A stretch of 64,000 nucleotides of DNA from Bradyrhizobium sp. RD5-C2 (GTDB lineage Bacteria > Pseudomonadota > Alphaproteobacteria > Rhizobiales > Xanthobacteraceae). The notes under the pieces are model-generated. The model was not told where the DNA came from. It made no database searches and was given only the letters and a program-made list of their open reading frames with translations. Of the stretch, positions 35,188-44,194 are shown piece after piece. The DNA lies in NCBI RefSeq assembly GCF_019972155.1, contig NZ_BOVL01000009.1:76190-140189 (forward strand). Reading direction: 5' to 3'. The position numbers were made by a program, and so were the translations under genes. Numbering within the stretch: the stretch's first letter is position 1; every line of letters starts with the position of its first letter.

Positions 35188-35884
35188 GCTCTCCCGCGTC
35201 AGCGCCAGCTACGGCTCGGTCCCCGCCATCACCGACGTCAGCATCTCGATTGGCGAGGGCGAGGCTGTCGGCCTGTTAGGGGCCAACGGGGCCGGCAAGA
35301 GCACGACGCTGCGTGCGGTCTCCGGGCTCGTCAAGCTGTTCGCCGGCAAGGTCAGCTTCGACGGCGTCGACCTCGCCACGCTGCCGCCCTACCGCATCCC
35401 CGAGCTCGGCATCGCGCACGTCCCGGAAGGCCGTCAGGTGTTTCCGGAAATGACCGTGCAGGAGAATCTCGAGATCGGCGCCTATACGCCGAAGGCCAAG
35501 GCGGACCGCGCGCGCACGATGGAGTTGGTCTACAGCATCTTCCCGCGGCTCGCCGACCGCAGGAAGCAACTCGCCGGCACCATGAGCGGCGGCGAGCAGC
35601 AGATGGTCGCAGTCGGTCGCGGCCTGATGCTGAAGCCCCGCCTGCTGATGCTGGACGAGCCCTCGCTGGGCCTCGCCCCCGTGATGACCGACGTCACCTT
35701 CGAGAAGATCGGCGAGATTCACAAGATGGGCACCGCGATCCTCCTGGTGGAGCAGAATGTCAGCCGCGCGCTGTCACTGGTGCAGCGCGCCTATGTGCTG
35801 GAGAGCGGCAACGTGATCATGCAGGGCACCAGCGCCGAGCTTGCCAACAACAAACAGGTGCAGGCTGCGTATCTCGGGATATGA
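35180..35884 (+). CDS. livF: Branched-chain-type ABC ATPase LivF
   Basis: 234 residues. P-loop GANGAGKST, the LivF block GIAHVPEGRQVFPEMTVQENLEIGA, signature MSGGEQQMVAVGR, Walker B LLMLDEPSLGLAP and VEQNV are all intact. Last gene of the first Liv operon. A palindromic repeat (35901-36005) follows 17 bases after the stop and separates it from the convergent alkylsulfatase gene. Confidence 0.92.
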   Translation: MLELSRVSASYGSVPAITDVSISIGEGEAVGLLGANGAGKSTTLRAVSGLVKLFAGKVSFDGVDLATLPPYRIPELGIAHVPEGRQVFPEMTVQENLEIGAYTPKAKADRARTMELVYSIFPRLADRRKQLAGTMSGGEQQMVAVGRGLMLKPRLLMLDEPSLGLAPVMTDVTFEKIGEIHKMGTAILLVEQNVSRALSLVQRAYVLESGNVIMQGTSAELANNKQVQAAYLGI

Positions 35885-35900
35885 GCGAGCACTTATCGAC

Positions 35901-36005
35901 CCGTCATCCTGAGGTGCGAGCGGAGCGAGCCTCGAAGGATGAATCGGCCACCACCCGGGCCGTCGACCCTTCGAGACGCGCGTTTCGCGCTCCTCAGGGT
36001 GACGG
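35901..36005. repeat. Palindromic intergenic repeat (CGTCATCCTGAGG family)
   Basis: CCGTCATCCTGAGG at the left end and CCTCAGGGTGACGG at the right are inverted repeats with one mismatch. The inner arms GAGCCTCGAAGGATG and CCCTTCGAGACGCG also partly pair. The element fills nearly the whole gap between two convergent genes, as is typical of this widespread rhizobial repeat. Confidence 0.85.
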
Positions 36006-36028
36006 TTATAGTTCTGGGCATATGTCGG

Positions 36029-37972
36029 TCACGTCACCACCGTCCGCTTCGGCTCGACGATCTCGAACATCCGCGGGAATTCGTCCATCAGCATCATCAA
36101 CTCGCCGAGCCGCAGCGGCTCGCCCGATACCTTGACCTTGCCGGCGCCGACAGCGTCCGGGAACGTGGTCAGCTTGGCGATCACCTCGTCGAGCACGCTG
36201 CGCGCCAGCGTGAAGCTGGCGTGCGCATCACTCGCCTGCGCGCCCTTGACGTAGGTCAGCGCCGAATTCTCGAGGTTGAGCACGAAGCTCTCGCCGGTGT
36301 CGGTGAAGCTCCAGTTCAGCACGATGCGCTTGCCCTCGGCCTTGGGGCCGTTGAGGCGGACGCCGAGCACGTCCCAGAGCTGTTCGGTACGGAGCGCAGC
36401 CAGCGTCTCGCGCGGCATCGGCGAGCGTGGCGGCGTCTTCGGCATGCCCTGCCGCAGCTCCTGGGCGCCGAACAGATAGGCGTTGCGCCAGGTCGAGCTC
36501 TCCGCGGCGTAGCCGAGTTGCTCGAACGTGTCGGCCAGCAACGCGCGGGCCGCCTGGTTGTCGGGCTCGGCGAAGACGAGATGGCTGACGGCCTGCGCGA
36601 CGAAGCGGAATTCGCCCTTGGCGAAATCCGCGGTGGCGCGTTTCAGGATCGCATCGGCGCCGCCCATATACTCGACATACTTCTTGCCGGCATCGACCGG
36701 CGGCAAGGCATCGAGATTGACCGGATTGGCGTCGTACCAGCCGAGATACTTCTGGTAGATCGCCTTCACGTTGTGCCTGATGTGGCCGTAATAGCCGCGG
36801 CCGTGCCAAGCGCCCTCCAGGCTCTGCGGCAGCCTGATGGTCTCGGCGATCTCGGCCGCATTGAGCCCGTGATTCATCAGCCGGATGGTCTGGTCATGCG
36901 CGTATTTGTAGAGGTCGCGCTGCTGGCGGATCATGGTGTCGATCCGCTCCCGCCCCCACACCGGCCAATGATGCTGGCCGCACATCGCCTCGGCCTTGCC
37001 GCCCCACATCTGCAACGCCTCGCCGAGATATTTCGACCAGGCCAGCGCGTCGCGTACATCGGCGCCGCGGAACGGCAGCAAATTGTGGAAATTGTGCGTG
37101 CAGTTCTCCGCGAGGTTCAGAAGCTTGTAACGCGGAATGAAGAAATGCATCTCCGCCGGCGCTTCGCTGTTCGGCGCCATCTGGAATTCGAACTCGACGC
37201 CGTCGATGATGCGCGTATCACCGGTCGCGATGATCAGGTCGGTCGGCCGCAGCAACGCCACACCGCCGGCCGCCATGGTCTTGCCGAGACCGCAATCGAC
37301 CTGGCCGCGCACGCCCTTGGCGAGGAACGGCCCGAACTGGTATTGCGCGCGGCGCAGCATCGCCGGCCCCGCGATGATGTTCTCGGAGACCGCGTGCTCC
37401 ATGAAGAAGTTCGGCGCAATGATCGGCACGCCGGCCGCCAGCATCGCGTCGTCGAGCACGCCGCGCGCGCCACCCCAATGGTCGGTGTGGGTATGGGTGA
37501 AGATCACGGCGGCGACCGGCCGTTTGCCGCGATGCTGGAAATAGAGCTCCATCGCGGCGCGTGCGCCCTCGATCGAGGTCAGGGTGTCGACCACGATGAC
37601 GCCCTTGTCGCCCTCGATCAGCGTCATGTTGGCGATGTCGAGCCCGCGCACCTGGTAGACGCCCGGCACCACCTCGAACAGACCGTGATGCATGTTGAGC
37701 CGCGACTGCCGCCACAGGCTCGGATCGACGGTCGCGGGCGCCTTTTCGTCGGAGAGGAAGCCGTAAGGCTCGAGGCTCCAGACCACCCTGCCCTGGGCCG
37801 AGGTGACGCGCGCGTTCTCGATGGTACCGAGGAAGCCGCGCGCGGCGTCGTCGAAATCCCTGGTGTCGGCGAACGGCAGCGCCTTCAGGGTTGCCTCGTG
37901 CTGCGCGATGACCGGCGCGGATGCCGCCTTCGGAAGTTCGTGCGACGTCTCACCTGCGGTTGTCTGGGTCAT
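36029..37972 (-). CDS. Alkyl/aryl-sulfatase, metallo-beta-lactamase fold (SdsA1/BDS1 type)
   Basis: 647 residues. The zinc motif THTHTDHWGG (159-168) supplies His160, His162, Asp164 and His165, and NMTLIEGDKGVIVVDTL precedes it. GQHHWPVWGRERID lies in the middle. The alkyl-sulfatase dimerisation domain follows (LPPVDAGKKYVEYMGG to about 510), and a C-terminal SCP2-like lipid-binding domain from about 520. This is the full SdsA1 architecture, which hydrolyses primary alkyl sulfates such as dodecyl sulfate to alcohol and sulfate. No signal peptide is obvious, unlike secreted SdsA1. It lies next to a monooxygenase and an acyl-CoA dehydrogenase on the same strand, a likely catabolic group. Confidence 0.9.
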   Translation of the reverse strand: MTQTTAGETSHELPKAASAPVIAQHEATLKALPFADTRDFDDAARGFLGTIENARVTSAQGRVVWSLEPYGFLSDEKAPATVDPSLWRQSRLNMHHGLFEVVPGVYQVRGLDIANMTLIEGDKGVIVVDTLTSIEGARAAMELYFQHRGKRPVAAVIFTHTHTDHWGGARGVLDDAMLAAGVPIIAPNFFMEHAVSENIIAGPAMLRRAQYQFGPFLAKGVRGQVDCGLGKTMAAGGVALLRPTDLIIATGDTRIIDGVEFEFQMAPNSEAPAEMHFFIPRYKLLNLAENCTHNFHNLLPFRGADVRDALAWSKYLGEALQMWGGKAEAMCGQHHWPVWGRERIDTMIRQQRDLYKYAHDQTIRLMNHGLNAAEIAETIRLPQSLEGAWHGRGYYGHIRHNVKAIYQKYLGWYDANPVNLDALPPVDAGKKYVEYMGGADAILKRATADFAKGEFRFVAQAVSHLVFAEPDNQAARALLADTFEQLGYAAESSTWRNAYLFGAQELRQGMPKTPPRSPMPRETLAALRTEQLWDVLGVRLNGPKAEGKRIVLNWSFTDTGESFVLNLENSALTYVKGAQASDAHASFTLARSVLDEVIAKLTTFPDAVGAGKVKVSGEPLRLGELMMLMDEFPRMFEIVEPKRTVVT

Positions 37973-38022
37973 TACTCAAGCACTCCCTCGTTTGGCGAAG
38001 ATCAGTCCCGATCGCGCATCCT

Positions 38023-39843
38023 TCAGCGGAATTGCACGCCTTCGAACTGGCCGCTGCGGCGCCAGCCGTCGATGTATTTGAAGTAGGCCAGCGCACCCGC
38101 CGGATAGCCGACATTGAGCTTGGCGGCAGGCCCGGGCTCGCGTCCCTCATTGTTGTAATAGCCGGGTGTGCAATCGGGCCCGCCGATCATTCGGCCGACC
38201 GCGGTCAGCAGCAGCTCGACCCAGCGATCCTCGGCGTCCTTGCTGACTTCGATTTCCTTGAAGCCGTTGTCCCGTGCATGGCCGACCATCAAGGCGATGG
38301 TCCGCGCAGCTTCGGTCAGATTGTGCGGCACGTTGGAAATGAGGTTGGCGCCCTGCGTCGGCTGCACGAAGAACACGTTGGGGAAGCCATGCACGTGGAT
38401 GCCGTGCTTGGTGCGCATACCCTTGGCCCAATGCTCCGACAGCTTGATGCCGTCGCGGCCGGTCAGATCGAAGCCCGCGCGCCTGCGATATTCGGTTCCG
38501 ACCTCGAAGCCCGATGCGTAGATGATGCAGTCGAGCTTGTATTCCTTGCCCGCGACGACGATCCCGTTCTCGGTGATCTCCTCGACGCCCTTGCCGTCGG
38601 TATCGATCAAATGCGTGCCCGGCGTGTTGAACGCCTGAAGATAGGCGTCGTGGAAGCATGGGCGCTTGCAGAGCTGGCCGTACCAGGCCTTGAGATTCCT
38701 AGCCGTCTCGCTGTCGCCGACGATGCTGTCGACCCGGTTGCGGATCTCCTCCATCTTCTCGAAGTCGGAATCTTCGAACACCGCCCGCATATTTTCCACG
38801 GTCCGCTGCTCGCGCGGCAGCAGCATTACCTTGGCGCGAATCCGCTTCGACAAATCGGTCCAGCCGTCCTGCACCAGGTCTTCCTCGGCCGATCCACCGG
38901 CCTGGTTGGCGGTGAAATTCTCCAGCCAGCGCTGTTGCCAGCCCGGCGTTGCGATATCGGCGAACCAGTCCGGATCGATCGGGCCGTTACCACGCACGTC
39001 GACCGACGACGGCGTGCGCTGGAACACGTAGAGCTCCTTGCAGGCGCGCGCGAGGTGCGGAATGCACTGCACCGACGTTGCACCGGTGCCGATGATGCCG
39101 ATCCGCTTGTCAGCAAGCTTGTCCATCGGCGCGCCCCGGGGATCACCGCCGGTGTAGTCGTAATCCCAGCGGCTGGTGTGGAACGAGTGGCCCTTGAAGC
39201 GCTCGATGCCGGGAATGCCGGGCAGCTTCGGCACATGCAGCGGGCCGGTGCCGATGCCGACATATTGCGCGGTGAAGGCGTCGCCCCTGGTGGTGCGGAC
39301 GATCCAGCGCGATTGCGCCGCGTCCCAATCGAGGCTCGTCACCTCGGTGTGAAACAGCGCGTTGTCATAGAGATTGAACTGCCGGCCGATCCTCTGGCAG
39401 TGCGCCAGGATTTCCGGCGCATGCGCGTATTTCTCCGTCGGCATGTGGCCGGTCTCTTCGAGCAGCGGCATGTAGACCATCGACGCCGTATCGCACTGCG
39501 CGCCGGGATACCGGTTCCAGTACCAGGTGCCGCCGAAATCGCCGCCCTTCTCGACGATGCGCACGTCCTTGACCCCGGCCTCGGTCAGTCGCGCCGCGGT
39601 GGCGAGCCCGGCAAAGCCGCCGCCGATGAAGGCGAAGGTGACGTGGTCGGTCTTCGGCGCGCGCTCCACGACCGGCGTGTAGGGATCCTCGAGATAATGC
39701 GCGAGCTGGTCCTTGATCTGGAGATACTGGTCGTTGCCGTCAGGACGCAGCCGCTTGTTGCGCTCCTCCTGATACTTCAGGCGCAGCCGCTCCTTGTCGA
39801 TCGCGGCGGGCTTTGCGTCTTGGGCTTGCTCGGTCATCGTCAT
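38023..39843 (-). CDS. Flavin-containing Baeyer-Villiger-type monooxygenase
   Basis: 606 residues. The FAD loop is AFIGGGFAGLATAARL (71-86) and the NADPH loop IGIIGTGATSVQCI (247-260). The Baeyer-Villiger fingerprint F-x-G-x-x-x-H-x-x-x-W is matched by FKGHSFHTSRWDYDY (215-229). Such enzymes insert oxygen next to a ketone to give an ester or lactone. The N-terminal 65 residues are a helical extension seen in cyclohexanone- and acetone-type members. Two close ATGs (39843, 39837) are possible. The gene lies 49 bases after the acyl-CoA dehydrogenase and before the alkylsulfatase. Confidence 0.9.
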   Translation of the reverse strand: MTMTEQAQDAKPAAIDKERLRLKYQEERNKRLRPDGNDQYLQIKDQLAHYLEDPYTPVVERAPKTDHVTFAFIGGGFAGLATAARLTEAGVKDVRIVEKGGDFGGTWYWNRYPGAQCDTASMVYMPLLEETGHMPTEKYAHAPEILAHCQRIGRQFNLYDNALFHTEVTSLDWDAAQSRWIVRTTRGDAFTAQYVGIGTGPLHVPKLPGIPGIERFKGHSFHTSRWDYDYTGGDPRGAPMDKLADKRIGIIGTGATSVQCIPHLARACKELYVFQRTPSSVDVRGNGPIDPDWFADIATPGWQQRWLENFTANQAGGSAEEDLVQDGWTDLSKRIRAKVMLLPREQRTVENMRAVFEDSDFEKMEEIRNRVDSIVGDSETARNLKAWYGQLCKRPCFHDAYLQAFNTPGTHLIDTDGKGVEEITENGIVVAGKEYKLDCIIYASGFEVGTEYRRRAGFDLTGRDGIKLSEHWAKGMRTKHGIHVHGFPNVFFVQPTQGANLISNVPHNLTEAARTIALMVGHARDNGFKEIEVSKDAEDRWVELLLTAVGRMIGGPDCTPGYYNNEGREPGPAAKLNVGYPAGALAYFKYIDGWRRSGQFEGVQFR

Positions 39844-39892
39844 CGGAAGGGCGCCTCGTCTAGGGATAATTCGGTGGACACTGTAGCGCCGC

Positions 39893-41137
39893 TCAGGCGG
39901 GATGTGCAGCAAGATAGGGCGAATTGGCGATCGACCATTCCGGCATCGGCTCCATCCGGAAGATCTGCCGCAGATGCACCTCGTCGGGGCCGTCGCCGAT
40001 CCGGAGCAGCCGTCCCCACGCCAGCGCCTGATGGATCGGCGTATCGTCGGAGCCACCCATCGCGCCGAACACCTGCATCGCGCGGTCGGCGATCTTTTGC
40101 AGCATCGCCGGCACCGCGACCTTGATCAGTGAGACGTCGCGCCAGGCGCCGTGATGGCCGGCCTGATCGAGCCGCCAGGCGCAGCGATACGCGAGCAGCC
40201 GTGCCTGCTCCAGCTCGACACGGGCTTCGGCGATCCAGCGCTGCACGGTATCGTACTCGATCACGGTGCGCCCGAATGCGCTGCGCTCCGCGGCGCGCGC
40301 CATCATCAATTCGATCAGGAGCTCGCAGAGCCCGATCGAGCGCATGCAATGGTGGATGCGCGCCGGGCCGAGCCGGATCTGCGCGACCTTGAAACCCTCG
40401 CCCTCGGCACCGAGAAGATTCTCCACCGGCACCCGCACATTGTTGAACACCAGTTCACCAATCGGCGCGACATGATCCTCGCAGCCCATCCAGCGCAGCC
40501 GCCGCACCAGCCGCACGCCAGGCGCATCCATCGGCACGATGATGCAGGAATGCCGGCTGGTGCGCTCGGCGCCGGCATCGGTGACACCCATCACGATCAG
40601 GAAGCTGCAGCGCGGATGCGCGGCGCCGGTGATGAACCATTTGCGGCCGTTGATGATGTAGTGGTCGCCGTCGCGCACCATCCGCGTTGCGATGTTGGTG
40701 GCGTCGGACGAGGCCACATCGGGCTCAGTCATGCCGAAGGCGGAGCGCGTTTCGGCGTTGAGCAGCGGCGCCAGCCAGCGCTTCTTCTGCGCCGGCGTCG
40801 CGCAGGCCTGCAACGCGATCATGTTCGGCACGTCGGGCGCCTGGCAGTTGAACACCTCCGGCGCCCAGAACAGCCGCCCCATGATTTCCGCCAATGGCGC
40901 GTAGTCGAGATTGGAGAGGCGTGTGCCCGGCTCATCGTCGGCCAGTTCGGGCAGGCCGAGATTCCACAGGCCCGCCGCGCGCGCCTGTTGTTGCAGCTCG
41001 GCCGTGAAGGGCGGCGTGTCACTGTGCGCACGGACATGATCGAGCCAAGCGCGCTGGCGCGGCAGCACCGCCTGCTCGAAGAAGGCCAACAGATCTTTCC
41101 GCCACCGCTCCGACCGTTCGGACAGATCGAAATCCAT
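39893..41137 (-). CDS. Acyl-CoA dehydrogenase family protein
   Basis: 414 residues from the ATG at 41137, with GGGAGGTGG upstream. Family blocks are FGMTEPDVASSDATNI, DGDHYIINGRKWFITGA, FNNVRVPVENLLGAEGEGFKVAQIRLGPARIHHCMRSIG and MQVFGAMGGSDDTPIHQALAWGR. The length and C-terminal sequence fit the ACAD10/11-like bacterial branch. It oxidises an acyl-CoA at the alpha-beta bond with FAD. First gene of the minus-strand catabolic group and divergent from the IclR regulator, sharing a 103-base promoter region with a clear dyad. Confidence 0.9.
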   Translation of the reverse strand: MDFDLSERSERWRKDLLAFFEQAVLPRQRAWLDHVRAHSDTPPFTAELQQQARAAGLWNLGLPELADDEPGTRLSNLDYAPLAEIMGRLFWAPEVFNCQAPDVPNMIALQACATPAQKKRWLAPLLNAETRSAFGMTEPDVASSDATNIATRMVRDGDHYIINGRKWFITGAAHPRCSFLIVMGVTDAGAERTSRHSCIIVPMDAPGVRLVRRLRWMGCEDHVAPIGELVFNNVRVPVENLLGAEGEGFKVAQIRLGPARIHHCMRSIGLCELLIELMMARAAERSAFGRTVIEYDTVQRWIAEARVELEQARLLAYRCAWRLDQAGHHGAWRDVSLIKVAVPAMLQKIADRAMQVFGAMGGSDDTPIHQALAWGRLLRIGDGPDEVHLRQIFRMEPMPEWSIANSPYLAAHPA

Positions 41138-41171
41138 GCCACCTCCCGCATTTTGGGCGGGAGATAACCTC

Positions 41172-41204
41172 ATATCGAAACGATTTGCAAATTCATTTCG
41201 ATAT
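41172..41204. promoter_or_regulatory. Operator-like inverted repeat between acyl-CoA dehydrogenase and iclR
   Basis: ATATCGAAA (41172-41180) and TTTCGATAT (41196-41204) are exact inverted repeats 15 bases apart. A related half-site, ATTTCGTAT, lies just before the regulator start (41234-41242). The AT-rich dyad sits in the shared promoter of the divergent pair, where the product of the adjacent IclR gene would be expected to bind. Confidence 0.7.
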
Positions 41205-41205
41205 A

Positions 41206-41235
41206 TTGACATTTATGGCCATTTGAGACCATTAT
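41206..41235 (+). promoter_or_regulatory. Candidate promoter of the IclR gene
   Basis: TTGACA (41206-41211) and CATTAT (41230-41235) are 18 bases apart, a perfect -35 and a 4-of-6 -10 box. Transcription would then begin at or near the ATG at 41241, giving a leaderless message, in line with the absence of a ribosome-binding site. Confidence 0.4.
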
Positions 41236-41240
41236 TTCGT

Positions 41241-42029
41241 ATGGCGGCATTGTCCACTCTCGAATCCCAGGCGGATCCCTCCTTTGCGACCACCCTGGCG
41301 CACGGGCTCGATCTGCTGGCGGCCTTCCGCAACCACGCCGACCCGCTCTCGAATGCGGAGCTTGCCGAGCACACCGGCCTGTCGCGGCCGACCGTCTCGC
41401 GCCTGACCTACACGCTGGAGCAGCTCGGCTATCTCAGGCGCGACGCCAAGGGCCGCTTCGTGCTCGGGCTCGGCGTGCTTGCCGCCGCCTATCCGGTGCT
41501 GTCGTCGCTGAAGGTCCGCCAGCTCGCGCGTCCGCTGATGCGCGACTTCGCCGCCTACACCGGCGGCACGGTGTCGATCGCGATGCCGTTCGGGCTCGAC
41601 TTCATCTATGTCGAAACGCTGCGCACCACCGACGCAGTACCGCACGTGCCTGACGTCGGCTTTGTCTCTTCGCTGGCGCCGACTGCGGTCGGGCGCGCGC
41701 TGCTGTCGCTGTTCACCAAGGACGAACGCGACGCCTATGTCGCGCGCGTGAAGGCCGAGCGCCCCGAGGAGCTCGACTACGTCGAACGGCGCACGCTGCC
41801 GGACATCGAGCTCTGCAACGAGCGCGGCTTCGCGGTCTCGCTCGGCGAATGGCGTCGCGAGATCTTTGGCGTCGCCGCCCCGCTGTACCGCACGCCCGCC
41901 GGCGAGTGCCTGTCGGTCAATTGCGGCGTCCCCTCGTTCCGCTTCAGCGCCGAGCAGATCGAGCGCGAATGCGGGCCGCGTATCCTCGGGCTCGCCCGCA
42001 GCATCCGTTCGCTGGTGGCCGACAACTAG
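41241..42029 (+). CDS. IclR-family transcriptional regulator
   Basis: 262 residues from the ATG at 41241. The winged helix-turn-helix (about 15-75) has LSNAELAEHTGLSRPTVSRLTYTLEQLGYLRRD. The IclR effector domain follows (GGTVSIAMPFGLDFIYVETLRT and LAPTAVGRALLSLFTKDER, then REIFGVAAPLYRTPAGECLSVNCGVPSFRFS). It probably controls the divergent acyl-CoA dehydrogenase/monooxygenase/alkylsulfatase genes and itself through the dyad at 41172-41204, and perhaps the TctC-type gene 44 bases downstream. The effector is unknown. Confidence 0.88.
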   Translation: MAALSTLESQADPSFATTLAHGLDLLAAFRNHADPLSNAELAEHTGLSRPTVSRLTYTLEQLGYLRRDAKGRFVLGLGVLAAAYPVLSSLKVRQLARPLMRDFAAYTGGTVSIAMPFGLDFIYVETLRTTDAVPHVPDVGFVSSLAPTAVGRALLSLFTKDERDAYVARVKAERPEELDYVERRTLPDIELCNERGFAVSLGEWRREIFGVAAPLYRTPAGECLSVNCGVPSFRFSAEQIERECGPRILGLARSIRSLVADN

Positions 42030-42073
42030 ACCACGCATCGCACGAACGATGCGGGAGACATCGGGAGGGAGAG

Positions 42074-43054
42074 ATGCGCGGCACTGCAACCGCCGCGGCC
42101 TTGCTTGCGGCCGCGATCACGGCGCTGTCCGGCGGCGTTGCTGTTCGGGCGCAGGACAATTATCCGAGCCGGCCGATCCACATCATCGTGCCCTACCCTG
42201 CCGGTGGCATCGTCGACATCGTCGCGCGCGCTGTGACCGAGCAGGTCGGCCGCGACTGGAAGCAGACCGTCGTGGTGGAGGCACGGCCCGGCGGCAACAG
42301 CAATATCGGCACATCAGCCGTCGCACGCAGCGAGCCGAATGGCTACACCTGGGTCGTCACCGGCCCCGCTTTGCTGGTCAACCCGGATCTCTACAAGGAC
42401 GCCGGCTGGAACGCGGCAAGGGATTTCAAATGCGTCGGCCTCGCGGTCTGGAATCAAAGCGTGGCGCTGGTGCATCCGTCGATGCCGGTCAAGACCATCG
42501 GCGAGTTCGTCGAACTCGCCCGCAAGCGGCCCGCAGAGTTCAACTTCGGCAATCCCGGCACGGGATCGTCGATCGACCTCAGCGCGCAAAAATTGTTTCA
42601 GGTCGCCGGTATCAAGCTGACCAATGTCGGCTACAAGGGCCAGCCGCAGGCCCTGATCGACCTGATGACCAACCTGATGCATTTCGAGATCGTCTCGCTC
42701 GAGCTCGCGCTGCCGCACATCAAGGCCCGCAGCGTCAAGCCGCTCGCAGTGTTCACCGACAAGCGCGTACCGGACCTGCCCGACGTCCCGACCATCGCGG
42801 AAGCCGGCTTTGCCGAGGCTGCCTACGTTCCCTGGTACGGCATCTACGTGCCGGCCGCGACACCGGCGCCGCTGCTTGCGAAGATCAATGCGGCGATCAA
42901 CAAGGCGTTGCAGAATCCCGACGTGCAGCGCCAGCTGTCGCTCGCCAATATTCCGGGCAAGCCGATGTCGCTCGATGAGCTCGCCGCGCTGATGAAGGCC
43001 GATCAGCAGAAGCTGACGACCGTGATCAAGACCTCGGGAATGGCGCTGCAGTAG
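42074..43054 (+). CDS. TctC/Bug-family periplasmic binding protein
   Basis: 326 residues from the ATG at 42074, with GGGAGGGA upstream. Signal peptide to about residue 26 (VRAQ). The mature chain starts NYPSRPIHIIVPYPAGGIVDIVARAV, the Bug signature, with FNFGNPGTGSSIDLSAQKLF and VPWYGIYVPAATPAPLLAKINAAI further on. Bug proteins bind carboxylates or aromatic acids in the periplasm, often without a dedicated tctAB pair; none is visible here. It lies just downstream of iclR and may be co-expressed with it. It converges on the ABC importer at 43076. Confidence 0.88.
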   Translation: MRGTATAAALLAAAITALSGGVAVRAQDNYPSRPIHIIVPYPAGGIVDIVARAVTEQVGRDWKQTVVVEARPGGNSNIGTSAVARSEPNGYTWVVTGPALLVNPDLYKDAGWNAARDFKCVGLAVWNQSVALVHPSMPVKTIGEFVELARKRPAEFNFGNPGTGSSIDLSAQKLFQVAGIKLTNVGYKGQPQALIDLMTNLMHFEIVSLELALPHIKARSVKPLAVFTDKRVPDLPDVPTIAEAGFAEAAYVPWYGIYVPAATPAPLLAKINAAINKALQNPDVQRQLSLANIPGKPMSLDELAALMKADQQKLTTVIKTSGMALQ

Positions 43055-43075
43055 CCTCTGCTCAGCAGATTCTGT

Positions 43076-44179
43076 TTAGTCTTGGGACACCGGCCCATTG
43101 TCACGGTAGGCCCACAGGCATTCGCGCGGCAGCGCGACCTGCGCCTCGACGCCGACCTGATGGCGCGCGGCGGTGCCGAGCTCGATCGCCTCCAGCCGTT
43201 TGCCGAACAGCTCGATGCCGTAGGCGGTCTGGGTGCCTTGGTAGCGCCGGTCGAGCACCTTCGCCGCAAACGTGTTGGCACCATCGGGCCGGCCGATCGC
43301 GATATTCTCGGGCCGCAGCGCCACGCGCACCTTCTCGTCGGGATTGAGCGCCTGGAACAGCGCGACCTCACCTCGCCGGCCGTCGCCGAAATCGACCACG
43401 CCATAGCCGCCGTTGCACGCGACCAACGTGCCGGCGAGCTCGTTGGTTGCGCCAGTGAAATTGGCGACGAACAGATCGGCCGGGCGGTTGTAGATCACGT
43501 CCGGCGTGTCCATCTGCAACAGCTTGCCGTCGCGCATCACGCCGATCCGGTCGCCGAGCACGACCGCCTCGGCCTGGTCATGGGTGACGTAGAGCGCGGT
43601 CATCCCGGTCTGCTTGAGAATGACGCGCAGATCGTCGCGCAGCCGCAGGCGCAGTTTGGCATCGAGGTTCGACAGCGGCTCGTCGAGCAGCAGGAGTTGC
43701 GGCCGGTACACCATGCTGCGCGCCAGCGCGACGCGCTGCATCTGCCCGCCTGAGAGCGCCACCACCGGCCGGTCGGCATAGTCGGACAATCCGACCAGCG
43801 CCAGTGCGTCGTCGACCATGCGGGCGGCATCGGTGCGGCCGACGGTGCGGTGCTTCAACGGATAGATCACGTTCTGCCGCACCGTCATATGCGGCCACAC
43901 CGCATAGGACTGGAACACCATGCCGAGGTTGCGCAGGCGCGGCGGCACGAGGATGCCGCGCGCCGGCGACGAGACCACCCGCCCGGAAATGCTGATCTCG
44001 CCATCGGTCGGATGCTCGAGCCCGGCGACGCAGCGCAAGGTCGTGGTCTTGCCGCATCCGGACGGCCCGAGCAGCACCACGATCTCGCCGGCCGGCACGC
44101 CAAAGCTGACGCCATCGATCGCCGGGCGGCCGATCGCAAACTGCTTCCTGAGATCGCTGACCTCGAGCGTTGCCGTCAT
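43076..44179 (-). CDS. ABC transporter ATPase, FbpC/PotA type
   Basis: 367 residues. P-loop GPSGCGKTT, Q-loop MVFQSYAVWPHM, signature LSGGQMQRVALARS, Walker B LLLLDEPLSNLD and VTHDQ are present. A C-terminal TOBE-like domain (about 280-360) has VRVALRPENIAIG. It is the third gene of a minus-strand operon: permease, binding protein, ATPase. The cargo could be iron, a polyamine, a phosphonate or another small anion. Confidence 0.9.
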   Translation of the reverse strand: MTATLEVSDLRKQFAIGRPAIDGVSFGVPAGEIVVLLGPSGCGKTTTLRCVAGLEHPTDGEISISGRVVSSPARGILVPPRLRNLGMVFQSYAVWPHMTVRQNVIYPLKHRTVGRTDAARMVDDALALVGLSDYADRPVVALSGGQMQRVALARSMVYRPQLLLLDEPLSNLDAKLRLRLRDDLRVILKQTGMTALYVTHDQAEAVVLGDRIGVMRDGKLLQMDTPDVIYNRPADLFVANFTGATNELAGTLVACNGGYGVVDFGDGRRGEVALFQALNPDEKVRVALRPENIAIGRPDGANTFAAKVLDRRYQGTQTAYGIELFGKRLEAIELGTAARHQVGVEAQVALPRECLWAYRDNGPVSQD

Positions 44180-44194
44180 CGCTGCACCATCAGC

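Noticed and set aside
35939..38086. Long plus-strand frame opposite the alkylsulfatase
   Set aside because: Shadow frame that begins inside a palindromic repeat; no domain recognised.
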